From: a virus
DNA: 20,083 bases
IMG/VR virus record: IMGVR_UViG_3300047546_001223
Span: 1 to 20,083 of that record
Reading direction: 5' to 3' (one strand)
Shown: positions 1 to 6,499 of the stretch, one piece after another
Position numbering within the stretch: position 1 is the stretch's first letter
Layout: each line of letters begins with the position of its first letter
Program-made: the position numbers and the translations under genes
The notes under the pieces: model-generated
Told to the model about the DNA's origin: nothing
Database searches by the model: none
What the model saw: only the letters and a program-made list of their open reading frames with translations

Positions 1-153
1 TTCTTGGAGAGTACACGTCATCACACGAGTTTCCCCGTCTTTTTTCGTAAAAGTTACTGTAGCTGGACCAATTGCCAACATTTCTCTGAGCCAAGTCCTA
101 GCCCTTGTAGATTTAAATGGATGTTCTGTATCCGTATTTGTTGATGTACTCAT
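1..153 (-). CDS. DUF2693-like (SH3-fold) small phage protein, 3' end cut by window
   Basis: The reading frame is open from an ATG at 151-153 to the left edge, giving 51 residues without a stop. The start is well supported: AAAGGA lies about 8 nt upstream of the ATG. The visible part has a polar Ser/Thr-rich N-terminus, then a basic helix-like stretch (STRARTWLREML), then two beta strands around PATVTFTKKDGETRVMTCTL. That pattern resembles the short DUF2693/SH3-like proteins common in T4-type phages; this is recognition by eye. The first 41 nt overlap the 3' end of the upstream 75-aa gene. No function can be assigned, and the C-terminus lies outside the window. Confidence 0.65.
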   Translation of the reverse strand, partial: MSTSTNTDTEHPFKSTRARTWLREMLAIGPATVTFTKKDGETRVMTCTLQE

Positions 154-340
154 TATTAAAATCCTTTGCTGTCATGTTTTTTACTTCAACCCGATCCAAT
201 GAAATCCACGGCGCAATTTTTCCACTTGGGCCGTTAATTGGTCGCTGGTATATTATGTTGCCGTTACGCTCAAAAATCCACGCATGATCCGGCTCTCCGT
301 TTTCTAATATCCAAAAAGCCTTTTCAGTCTCAGTCCACAT
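113..340 (-). CDS. hypothetical protein, 75 aa
   Basis: Small soluble protein that I do not recognise. It is rich in aromatic residues (WTETEKAFWILENG near the N-terminus, HAWIFERNGNIIYQRP in the middle), suggesting a small beta-rich fold, and has no membrane segment. It overlaps the MazG-like gene upstream by 11 nt and the DUF2693-like gene downstream by 41 nt, so it sits inside the same cotranscribed string. No clear Shine-Dalgarno is visible before the ATG at 338-340, so translational coupling to the upstream gene is likely. The protein-like composition and fit between neighbours argue that it is real. Confidence 0.6.
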   Translation of the reverse strand: MWTETEKAFWILENGEPDHAWIFERNGNIIYQRPINGPSGKIAPWISLDRVEVKNMTAKDFNNEYINKYGYRTSI

Positions 341-605
341 AAATCTTAGACCAGACTTTTAACTTTTCTATCTTTTTTAATCTTGCGTTTTCAACATCAT
401 CTAAATCTACGATACCATGTTCTGTAATAAGCTGTATCATACAAATAACATCGCCTATCTCTTCGGCTAAACGTTCTCGATTTGGTACCTTATCTTTTAT
501 GTGATATTCGTTGATTCCAAAACGACGTATCTTACTAATAATTTGAATTAGTTCTGCACATTCTTCTTGTGTGATGTTAAGTATTTCTTCTTGCTTTTTA
601 TTCAT
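330..605 (-). CDS. MazG-like nucleotide pyrophosphohydrolase
   Basis: This 91-aa protein has the all-alpha MazG/dUTPase-like NTP pyrophosphohydrolase pattern. A first helix carries ITQEECAELIQIISK (E14, E15 and E18 region) and a second carries RLAEEIGDVICMIQLI (EExxD), which together form the usual Mg2+-binding acidic cluster. The family hydrolyses (d)NTPs to NMP and PPi. Phage copies have been proposed to adjust nucleotide pools or stress alarmones in the host; that role is inference here. It overlaps the nucleosidase gene upstream by 8 nt and has only a weak ribosome site, so it is probably translationally coupled. Single-domain length is normal for phage MazG-like proteins. Confidence 0.8.
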   Translation of the reverse strand: MNKKQEEILNITQEECAELIQIISKIRRFGINEYHIKDKVPNRERLAEEIGDVICMIQLITEHGIVDLDDVENARLKKIEKLKVWSKIYVD

Positions 606-1140
606 GTTTGAAATTATATTTTTTTAAAATCTCTATGTAGAGCTCTTCGCCTTTGTGAATGTTATCTAAAAAACTATCAGCGGCGTTGTCATCTGCGCGG
701 TCGCTGATATACTTGTAGCAGATAAATTGAATTTTTTCCTCTCGGCAGGCCTTTGCAATAGCATATGCTTCCATATCTACCAAATCAGCTTCTTTCGCAT
801 CAGCAGGATCTTTAACAAAGTTGTCACCGGTGCTAAGATGTAGACCACCCGTTCCGTGTTCTATGGGAGTAATAAATTCTAATAGGTCTTCATCAAATAG
901 GCATCCAGAAGGATAAAGATCTCGTTGGCTAAACTTTGTACACTTATAAATGCCTCCGTGATCAACGGTAATACCACCGGCAGTACCAAAGTTGAAAACA
1001 CGTTTTGGCTTATAACGTTCGATTAATCTGGCAGCGAGAATAGCGGCATTGACCTTTCCTACGCCAGTAAAGAATATACCAGGTGTTCTAAGTAACCCTG
1101 GTGCTTCGTCAGGTAATGCTATTAATGCTATGTCTGTCAA
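598..1140 (-). CDS. MTA/SAH nucleosidase-like (nucleoside phosphorylase superfamily)
   Basis: 180-aa member of the purine nucleoside phosphorylase/5'-methylthioadenosine nucleosidase fold. Visible motifs are GVGKVNAA near residue 26, FGTAGG near 50, a TGDNFV segment near 104, DMEAYAIAKAC near 122 (nucleoside ribose-binding Met/Glu) and SDRAD near 146 (the usual catalytic Asp). An acidic residue in LPDEAPG near residue 13 could be the N-terminal catalytic Glu. The N-terminal half is shorter than the roughly 230-aa bacterial enzymes. Family enzymes cleave MTA, SAH and 5'-deoxyadenosine to adenine. The start is TTG (1138-1140), supported by AAGGA at 1147-1151, 6 nt away, and it overlaps the upstream stop by 4 nt. 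Confidence 0.8.
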   Translation of the reverse strand: MTDIALIALPDEAPGLLRTPGIFFTGVGKVNAAILAARLIERYKPKRVFNFGTAGGITVDHGGIYKCTKFSQRDLYPSGCLFDEDLLEFITPIEHGTGGLHLSTGDNFVKDPADAKEADLVDMEAYAIAKACREEKIQFICYKYISDRADDNAADSFLDNIHKGEELYIEILKKYNFKHE

Positions 1141-1307
1141 AGTGATTCCTTATTTAAGAGTTTTTTAAGATTGTAAAATAATTCTTTATCATTTGTTTTT
1201 AAGTCAGAAACAAACTGTGGAAGATTTATTTTTCTTAATACTGCTAATAGCACAATCAAATCATGATCATACTCAGCATTTTCAAAGTCGTCTTCAAGAA
1301 TCTGCAT
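1137..1307 (-). CDS. hypothetical small protein, 56 aa
   Basis: Short, acidic N-terminus (MQILEDDFENAEYDHD) followed by amphipathic leucine- and lysine-rich helices. I do not recognise it. I chose the ATG at 1305-1307, which lies one base after the RNase H stop codon. A longer frame reaches 1361 (74 aa) but would run back through the RNase H coding region. The 3' end overlaps the TTG start of the nucleosidase gene by 4 nt, consistent with translational coupling. No strong ribosome site is visible, so coupling to RNase H translation is likely. Confidence 0.55.
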   Translation of the reverse strand: MQILEDDFENAEYDHDLIVLLAVLRKINLPQFVSDLKTNDKELFYNLKKLLNKESL

Positions 1308-1308
1308 C

Positions 1309-2319
1309 TTACACTTCAACCATACCAGATTCCTTAATGCCAGCATTAAGTATTTCGCCAAACTCGGTGGCGCTCTCGCTAAGACGTTGCAAGTCCCATT
1401 TGGAACAGAACTTCATAAAGTGTATGCCTACTTGGCCAACATGAGGCTTATTAACCGCGTCTCGCACAATATTACGACATGCTTCTTTAACATCGTTGGG
1501 TTGAGCGGTAAGGTCTATGAGTGTGCGGTTGCGTTCATAATCATCGCGTACACGATGTTCTACTTCTTCGTGGTCTACCCAACGCTGTAGCATGAAGTTG
1601 TTGAAGTTGTATCCGCCGCGCTCGCGATCCTCATATGCTTCTGTAATACCGGTCTTATTTTTACTACCTTTAGTACGGGCACCCGGATATGCACTAAACA
1701 CATTGTCAGTAGGATCACCGCGTACACATTTTTCAAATAGTACAAATGCTGGGTCGCCTATAAGTTTAGGCTTACCGGTCTTTTTATCCATTACCTGTTT
1801 ACCAGTTTTGGCATTAACAACACTATCTAACGATACAATTTCCTCTGTGGTACCGTTATACTGCCGCACATTTTCAGCTAGCAACTGATAAAAATCACTA
1901 TCTGTACTTATAATAATGTGGTTATCATTTGGATGAGTCTGTATCCATGTTGCAATAAGATCGTCAGCCTCAGCTGAGGGATTACGAATGACACTACAAT
2001 TAGTTCTTTCGTTAAAGAACTTAATCATGTCTTCATAGGCTTCAAAAAAGAGCTTGTCGTCTTCAACTTCTTTAGGACTACGCTGATCTGCAATCACTTT
2101 GCGATTAGCTTTGTATGGTGGATAAAAATCTTTGCGCCAGCTACGACCTTCTAAGCAGAATACGACATGACTGCCGTTAAAATCTCGCCATGCCTTCTTA
2201 ATGCTGTTAAACATGATATGCATCGCCATGCCCACTCGCATGTCAATGTCCTTGCCACCACCTACGTGCTTGGCTCGCATAAACATGTTCAAACTATCTA
2301 CAAGAATGTAGGTTGCCAT
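1309..2319 (-). CDS. rnh: T4-type RNase H / 5'-3' exonuclease (FEN-1 family)
   Basis: 336-aa flap-endonuclease/5' exonuclease. It has the N-terminal metal-binding strand ILVDSLNMFMRA (D8), a PPYKANRK segment near 67-74, AEADDLIA at 116-123, STDSDFYQLL at 138-147 and GDPTDN at 201-206, the acidic residues that bind the two catalytic Mg2+ ions. In T4 the enzyme removes RNA primers from Okazaki fragments and works with gp43, gp45 and gp32, so it belongs with the polymerase and clamp elsewhere in this window. Residues 170-187 (KTGKQVMDKKTGKPKL) look like an inserted loop. The start ATG has AGGA 7 nt upstream. A strong promoter candidate lies just before it. Confidence 0.9.
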   Translation of the reverse strand: MATYILVDSLNMFMRAKHVGGGKDIDMRVGMAMHIMFNSIKKAWRDFNGSHVVFCLEGRSWRKDFYPPYKANRKVIADQRSPKEVEDDKLFFEAYEDMIKFFNERTNCSVIRNPSAEADDLIATWIQTHPNDNHIIISTDSDFYQLLAENVRQYNGTTEEIVSLDSVVNAKTGKQVMDKKTGKPKLIGDPAFVLFEKCVRGDPTDNVFSAYPGARTKGSKNKTGITEAYEDRERGGYNFNNFMLQRWVDHEEVEHRVRDDYERNRTLIDLTAQPNDVKEACRNIVRDAVNKPHVGQVGIHFMKFCSKWDLQRLSESATEFGEILNAGIKESGMVEV

Positions 2320-2352
2320 ATTAGATTCCTATTATACTAGAATTGTAGTATA

Positions 2353-2381
2353 AGTATAAATGATTTTTTAAAGTTTGTCAA
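2353..2381 (-). promoter_or_regulatory. sigma70-like promoter for RNase H operon
   Basis: On the minus strand TTGACA (2381-2376), 17 nt, TATACT (2358-2353). This matches the bacterial housekeeping consensus at 6/6 and 5/6 positions. The -35 box lies inside the last codons of the GIY-YIG gene. The predicted start near 2346 leaves a leader of about 25 nt before the RNase H ATG. Confidence 0.75.
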
Positions 2382-3024
2382 GTGTTTCCTTGACATATTT
2401 TTGAGTTTTTATCAAATCTAATGGAGGATTGCACGGCGGTATTTTACCAAATTTTTGAAAGTATAGACCTAACAGCTTAATTTCTGTGTTCTTACAATGG
2501 CTTGGGTGCATCGGTAAGTAGGCTTGATAAACTTTATCTATGTTTTCTTTACCAAACTTTTCCTTAAAGGCAGTACCGCATCCATATGGGCTCAGTCTAT
2601 CATTTCTTACTGTGCCTTTGAAATCTGTTCTGCGACCAAGCATACAGTTTCTCGTTGTGGCTCTGCTCTCTCCAATATAGATCACATTTGGACCTAGAAA
2701 GTCTGCAAAGCCTGTAGGTGACTCTTCAAAAAGTCCATATATGTAACAACCGGGTTGAGCTTTATTAAATCCCCAATCGTCTGACCAAGATTCATCTATG
2801 TGATGCCAAGTTGTAAATTTAGTTAAATCTGGTTCATCTATACTAATTACATGTACACTAAATGCGTCTCTGCCAGATACTTCAGCACACTTAAATAAAC
2901 TGTATGCTAGCATTTCAATTTGTGAGCAATCTTTGAATATGTTATACAGTTGATCTTCTGTTAATCCGTGATTTCCAGAACCAGCTCTTATATTATGCGC
3001 AAGGTTTCTGGCAGCATCACTCAT
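2368..3024 (-). CDS. GIY-YIG nuclease-like protein
   Basis: 218 aa. The C-terminal half carries a recognisable GIY-YIG catalytic pattern: GCYIYGL at 92-98, VIYIGES at 114-120, arginines at 121, 125 and 131-132, a catalytic-type Glu in NTEIKLLGLYF (E181) and PPCNPP with N199. The N-terminal 85 residues are not recognised. GIY-YIG enzymes cut DNA as homing endonucleases, repair nucleases or restriction enzymes. It sits among ordinary operon genes with no intron in sight, so a free-standing homing-type or recombination nuclease is likely but unproven. The start ATG has AAGGA about 9 nt upstream. Confidence 0.7.
   Translation of the reverse strand: MSDAARNLAHNIRAGSGNHGLTEDQLYNIFKDCSQIEMLAYSLFKCAEVSGRDAFSVHVISIDEPDLTKFTTWHHIDESWSDDWGFNKAQPGCYIYGLFEESPTGFADFLGPNVIYIGESRATTRNCMLGRRTDFKGTVRNDRLSPYGCGTAFKEKFGKENIDKVYQAYLPMHPSHCKNTEIKLLGLYFQKFGKIPPCNPPLDLIKTQKYVKETLDKL
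2376..2395. repeat. inverted repeat carrying the -35 box
   Basis: TGTCAAG, 6-nt spacer, CTTGACA: a perfect 7-bp inverted repeat at the 3' end of the GIY-YIG gene. One arm is the -35 element of the RNase H promoter. In RNA it could form a hairpin, but no clean U-tract follows immediately, so a repressor operator or weak terminator are both possible. Confidence 0.5.
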
Positions 3025-3038
3025 AATAATTTTCCTTA

Positions 3039-3284
3039 TTATAATTTTTTGTCATTTGAAAAGTCGCTTAGGATATCATCAAAGGGGCTGTCTTTGAGAC
3101 CTTTTTCTCGAGCCTTTTCAAAATCTCTCAATAGATCAATTTTTAGATGCTTGCTGAAGTTTTGCATTATGTAATGCACTTCTGCAGATGTCATTTGATC
3201 AATGTGCTGTACCACAATTGGTTGGACAGCGTTGATCAAATTATTCAGTTTCAGTAGGGCGTTTTCTCTTAGGTTTTTTGACAT
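3039..3284 (-). CDS. hypothetical protein, 81 aa
   Basis: Predicted all-helical, charged small protein (NALLKLNNLINAVQPIVVQHI near the N-terminus, DLLRDFEKAREKGLKDSPFDDIL near the C-terminus). No recognised domain. It starts inside the 3' end of the 171-aa gene, overlapping by 44 nt, with AGGA about 8 nt before its ATG, and ends 14 nt before the GIY-YIG start. The composition is protein-like, and without it the gap to the next gene would be unusually large for this window, so I regard it as real. Confidence 0.65.
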   Translation of the reverse strand: MSKNLRENALLKLNNLINAVQPIVVQHIDQMTSAEVHYIMQNFSKHLKIDLLRDFEKAREKGLKDSPFDDILSDFSNDKKL

Positions 3285-3756
3285 TTTCTACGTCCTGTCT
3301 TTGCTGTGCTTGTAACCCATAATCTTGGTCGGCTTGCTCTTGTACTAGCACAGTACGACAAACATTATTAAACCACTTATTAACAATTTCTTCGTCGCTT
3401 GTTCCTGTGTAGCCATTTTCTTGTAGCATAATAACAAACTCGTCATTCCAGTCAAGTTCAAAAAATCCTGCAGAAACATTGGTTGGATTAATACCCATCT
3501 TAACAACATTCACCCAAGGTTCTTTGCGTATTTTAGCAACTTCCTTATCATGCTGTGCTTGTGTAATTTTTTCTTTTTTAAGTTGGTGTGCAAGTTTGGC
3601 CACAGCAAGTTCATTTGGATCTGGTGTGCTTATCTCCAGTAGTTTTTCTTCTAAGATATCACCCTCATAATAATATTCAGCTTCAGCAATAGCTCTGCTT
3701 TTTCCTGTGAGTCCCCAGCTAGCTGGTAATAACCAAAATGGTATTTTCTTTTTCAT
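3241..3756 (-). CDS. conserved-looking phage protein of unknown function, 171 aa
   Basis: The N-terminus KKKIPFWLLPASWGLTGKSR is distinctive and reminds me of uncharacterised proteins of marine T4-like phages, but I cannot name a function. The middle is charged and helical (residues about 45-80), followed by a mixed region with WNDEFVIMLQENGYTG. The last 25 residues are Gln-rich and then strongly basic (KKPKRKRP), which could bind nucleic acid. There are no obvious catalytic motifs or membrane spans. The ATG overlaps the 2OG-oxygenase stop by 4 nt, and GAGGA lies 7 nt upstream, so it is cotranscribed with the queE/oxygenase string. Confidence 0.7.
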   Translation of the reverse strand: MKKKIPFWLLPASWGLTGKSRAIAEAEYYYEGDILEEKLLEISTPDPNELAVAKLAHQLKKEKITQAQHDKEVAKIRKEPWVNVVKMGINPTNVSAGFFELDWNDEFVIMLQENGYTGTSDEEIVNKWFNNVCRTVLVQEQADQDYGLQAQQRQDVENVKKPKRKRPTETE

Positions 3757-4328
3757 GTGTCTTTCCTCTGTGTAGCCGCAATATTTTTAGAGTATAAAAA
3801 TAATTGTAGCGTGTATCTTGTATTTGATTCTACATTGGTAACTTGATGATCAGCGCCAATAGTGTAGTTATCATAGTATGCATATATACCTTTATTTAAA
3901 GCGGGTTCAACTATATGGGCTGTATCACCTTCCCACCAAATAAATTTGCCACCATCAAATGCAGATAAAAATACAGTTAAACTAAAGATACAGTTGTCGG
4001 TATGTTTATATATTGAACTACCAACGGGCATTTTTTGTATGGCTATATCACAATGTTTGAGCCATGTTTTTTTATAACACGGAAGCGTTGCGTTCTCATA
4101 CAATTCGTACAATATTTGTGCTTTATCGTTGCCAACTATATCACACGTAAAGCATTCAACTGCTGTTTTATTGTTTGTTACCTCAGCAGGCCAAACATCA
4201 TAACTGCTTTTATCAACGGGCAAAGGTTTGGTATAAGATTTTAATATTGTTAAAACCTTATCAGAAAAAACGTTATTGATCACATTGAAACGTTTATTTT
4301 CCAATCGCGTTGCCATAAATGTGGACAT
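3753..4328 (-). CDS. 2-oxoglutarate/Fe(II)-dependent oxygenase
   Basis: 191 aa from the chosen start. The double-stranded beta-helix iron-binding facial triad is visible as H109xD111 (KHTDNC) and H161 (GADHQV), with R171 (NTRYTLQLFL) positioned to bind 2-oxoglutarate. The segment FSLTVFLSAFDGGKFIWWEGD is typical of prolyl-4-hydroxylase-like members common in marine T4-like phages. The substrate is unknown; protein or nucleic-acid hydroxylation are both possible. The start is ambiguous: ATG at 4328, 4316 or 4370, or TTG at 4376. All overlap the 3' end of queE, and none has a strong ribosome site, so coupling to queE translation is likely. Confidence 0.8.
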   Translation of the reverse strand: MSTFMATRLENKRFNVINNVFSDKVLTILKSYTKPLPVDKSSYDVWPAEVTNNKTAVECFTCDIVGNDKAQILYELYENATLPCYKKTWLKHCDIAIQKMPVGSSIYKHTDNCIFSLTVFLSAFDGGKFIWWEGDTAHIVEPALNKGIYAYYDNYTIGADHQVTNVESNTRYTLQLFLYSKNIAATQRKDT

Positions 4329-5181
4329 GTACTCTGCTTGTGTAATTATAGCCTTTTTGTATAGACTCATCAGCAATCATAGCTTCGGTGATCTTTAATC
4401 CTTCTAAAGTGCCGCCTACCCCCATGATCCAAACTGGAAAATCGCAGCCAGCTTGTCGGAACCGATCAACGTTGTCTTCAACTTCTTGCCAACTGGCTTT
4501 ACTGCCATTGACAACAAATTTTAATTGTCCGTGTCGGCTTGTTTTTGCATAAGCACCTACTACATCAGGAACAATAGCTTTCTTTGCTTTCTCGCCTGCT
4601 GTGCTCCACAGCTTAGGACTTATACTCCAATACCAATCTCCACCATGCTTGAAAAAGTATTCATCAATAAACTTTTCAAGCTCTGGGGTAATAGGTTGAG
4701 TACCGTTAGTCTCAACAGTAACATTCTTTGGCAAATTATCTCTGCTTGCAAACTCTTTAAGAATAGCAATCATACCTTCTTGTGATTTTTTCAACATAGG
4801 TTCACCACCAGTGAATACCATATGTGTCCATTGCTTGCTCTTAGGATGTTGAAACTTGCCGCCCGGTAATAATGCTGTTAGGCTATCAACTGTTTCTTCT
4901 ACAGTTTTGTCAGTCATTAAGTGTTTGAAACGCTTACTCCATGTATAACTACTATCGCAGCCTTTATCAAATACAGGTAAATCCTCAACACGTTTAATAC
5001 TGCTAATATCTACAGTCTCATACGGCAGTTGATAGGTCTTAGGATTGGTTGGGTCTGTTTGACCAAACCCATTGCATTGCAGGTTACACATAAAGAATCG
5101 CAACCATAGACTTGGGATGCCTACATATTTGCCTTCACCTTGTGCGCTATAAAAGATTTCGCTATATTTTAAATTAGTCAT
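4294..5181 (-). CDS. queE: QueE, 7-carboxy-7-deazaguanine synthase (radical SAM)
   Basis: 295 aa. Converts 6-carboxy-tetrahydropterin to 7-carboxy-7-deazaguanine using a 4Fe-4S cluster and SAM. The N-terminus EIFYSAQGEGKYVGIPSLWLRF is a QueE hallmark for substrate binding. Cluster cysteines are C32 and C36 (CNLQC), with the third probably C75 in CDSSYTW; 38 residues separate the last two, whereas canonical QueE has 2. TGGEP at about 124 binds SAM, and VETNGT and SISPKL follow as in the family. It overlaps the upstream 178-aa gene by 8 nt. folE lies just upstream, and queD and dpdA about 8 kb away, supporting a 7-deazaguanine pathway. Confidence 0.9.
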   Translation of the reverse strand: MTNLKYSEIFYSAQGEGKYVGIPSLWLRFFMCNLQCNGFGQTDPTNPKTYQLPYETVDISSIKRVEDLPVFDKGCDSSYTWSKRFKHLMTDKTVEETVDSLTALLPGGKFQHPKSKQWTHMVFTGGEPMLKKSQEGMIAILKEFASRDNLPKNVTVETNGTQPITPELEKFIDEYFFKHGGDWYWSISPKLWSTAGEKAKKAIVPDVVGAYAKTSRHGQLKFVVNGSKASWQEVEDNVDRFRQAGCDFPVWIMGVGGTLEGLKITEAMIADESIQKGYNYTSRVHVHIYGNAIGK

Positions 5182-5710
5182 TTGTGGCTCTTTTAAAAAG
5201 TGTGTTTATGTCTAATACATTTAGTATATCGTCAACCGAACCAACCTTACTATATGCTTCAATAAATGCACTATATATTTTTACGTGCAATTCAGAATTA
5301 GTATAATCTGACGACCCTTGTTTAATGTCGGCGAGACATTCGCTAATGACTGTCATTAAGCCTTCAGCAAACAAGTTTTGAATATTAGTTTCTTCAGGGC
5401 AGAATGTTTTGCCGTGGCTCACAAGCATAAAAAATATTCTGTCAGTGATGCCAACAGTTTCAATATTAATATCTTCAATTGTATTTCCTGCTTGATCGCA
5501 CTTCAACTCAATAAAGTCATTTTCGTGTGGTTCAGTTAGATCAATTAAAGCATCAATACATTCAAATATTTCTTCAACCGTAATTGGATATCTAGTTAAT
5601 AACCATGTTACATCTTTGTGTTCTGTAACAGCGTCCCAGATTTCTTTAACTAGTACGCCTGAACTTTGTAGTGTAAGTAGGTTTCGAGGCCCGCGGGCAA
5701 CAATTGTCAC
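5174..5710 (-). CDS. hypothetical protein, 178 aa, between folE and queE
   Basis: Acidic soluble protein with no motif I recognise. The N-terminus MTIVARGPRNLLTLQSSG is basic and the rest is largely helical with many Asp and Glu (DALIDLTEPHENDFIELKCD). It has no membrane span. The start is GTG at 5708-5710, supported by AAAGGAG about 7 nt upstream. It ends 8 nt inside queE and begins 12 nt after the folE stop. The location between two 7-deazaguanine biosynthesis genes could mean an accessory role, but that is positional inference only. Confidence 0.65.
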   Translation of the reverse strand: MTIVARGPRNLLTLQSSGVLVKEIWDAVTEHKDVTWLLTRYPITVEEIFECIDALIDLTEPHENDFIELKCDQAGNTIEDINIETVGITDRIFFMLVSHGKTFCPEETNIQNLFAEGLMTVISECLADIKQGSSDYTNSELHVKIYSAFIEAYSKVGSVDDILNVLDINTLFKRATND

Positions 5711-5722
5711 AGCAGTTCTCCT

Positions 5723-6397
5723 TTACTGCTTGTTAACAATGTTCATGAATTCTGTACGCACCGCTGGATCAGTTTTAAAGTAACCACCTAGCTTACTTGT
5801 TACAGTACTTGAACCAACATCTTCAACACCTCTGCTTTTAACACAATAATGTTGTGCATCAATTACAACTGCAACATTTTCAGTCTCGAGAATAAAACTT
5901 AATGCATGATAAACTTGTTCTGTTAAACGCTCTTGAATTTGAGGACGTTTGCTAAAGTATTCAACGATGCGATTGATCTTTGAAAGGCCTAGTACTTTTT
6001 GTTTAGGAATATATGCTACAGTAGCCTTACCGTCAATTACTACGAAATGGTGTTCGCAGTTACTCTGTACGTTAACATTGCGTTCAATTACCATTTCGTC
6101 GTACTTCATCTTGTTATCAACTGTGGTACACTTAGGGAAAGCATCGTAGTCTAGCCCCCAAAAGATTTCATTAACATACATCTTTGCTACACGCTTGGGT
6201 GTATCAATTAGACTATCATCAGTTAGGTCTAAGCCTAAAGCTCGCATGATCTCAGCAAAGTTACCCTCGATGATATCGATCTGCTCTTTGCGATCTAGAT
6301 TGCGTTTTTTGATTGGGGTTTCCACACCCATTTTGACTAGGTGTTCGTGGACTTGACGTCCTAATTCGGGATCAGTTTTAGTTTTATTAAATGACAT
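5723..6397 (-). CDS. folE: GTP cyclohydrolase I
   Basis: 224 aa, normal length for the family. Catalyses GTP to dihydroneopterin triphosphate plus formate, the first step of both folate and 7-deazaguanine synthesis. Zinc ligands are visible: C114 and H117 in CEHHFVVIDGKATVAYIP, and C185 in IDAQHYCVKSRG. The block VLGLSKINRIVEYFSKRPQ matches closely the bacterial enzyme, and GSSTVTSKLGGYF near 195 forms part of the active site. The start has a perfect AAGGAG about 6 nt before the ATG. Directly upstream lie a sigma70-type promoter and a T4-type late promoter, so expression may begin early and be renewed late. Confidence 0.95.
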   Translation of the reverse strand: MSFNKTKTDPELGRQVHEHLVKMGVETPIKKRNLDRKEQIDIIEGNFAEIMRALGLDLTDDSLIDTPKRVAKMYVNEIFWGLDYDAFPKCTTVDNKMKYDEMVIERNVNVQSNCEHHFVVIDGKATVAYIPKQKVLGLSKINRIVEYFSKRPQIQERLTEQVYHALSFILETENVAVVIDAQHYCVKSRGVEDVGSSTVTSKLGGYFKTDPAVRTEFMNIVNKQ

Positions 6398-6456
6398 ATA
6401 TACTCCTTCCTTACACGGATAATTTATTGTTTGATGCTACCTTTGTGTAGCACATA

Positions 6457-6464
6457 TATTTATA
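6457..6464 (-). promoter_or_regulatory. T4-type late promoter octamer
   Basis: TATAAATA on the minus strand (6464 to 6457), the exact T4 late -10 consensus recognised by the gp55 sigma/gp33 system. It is 60 nt upstream of folE in a non-coding gap. By eye it is the only exact copy seen on the minus strand of this window. Confidence 0.6.
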
Positions 6465-6470
6465 CATCTT

Positions 6471-6499
6471 AGTATATGATAAACAGCGGTTTTTGTCAA
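6471..6499 (-). promoter_or_regulatory. sigma70-like promoter for folE operon
   Basis: TTGACA (6499-6494), 17 nt, TATACT (6476-6471) on the minus strand. The -35 box overlaps the TGA stop of the upstream radical SAM gene. The predicted start near 6464 coincides with the late-promoter octamer. Confidence 0.8.

Noticed and set aside
1100-1140. TTGACA at the start of the nucleosidase gene as a -35 box
   Set aside because: No reasonable -10 box follows at 15-19 nt; it is just the TTG ACA start codons.
1137-1361. Longer 74-aa version of the small gene after RNase H
   Set aside because: The extra 18 codons run through the end of RNase H; the ATG at 1307, one base after the RNase H stop, is simpler.
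2353-2395. Plus-strand promoter from the second TTGACA in the inverted repeat
   Set aside because: No -10 box follows at 17 nt and no plus-strand gene lies downstream.
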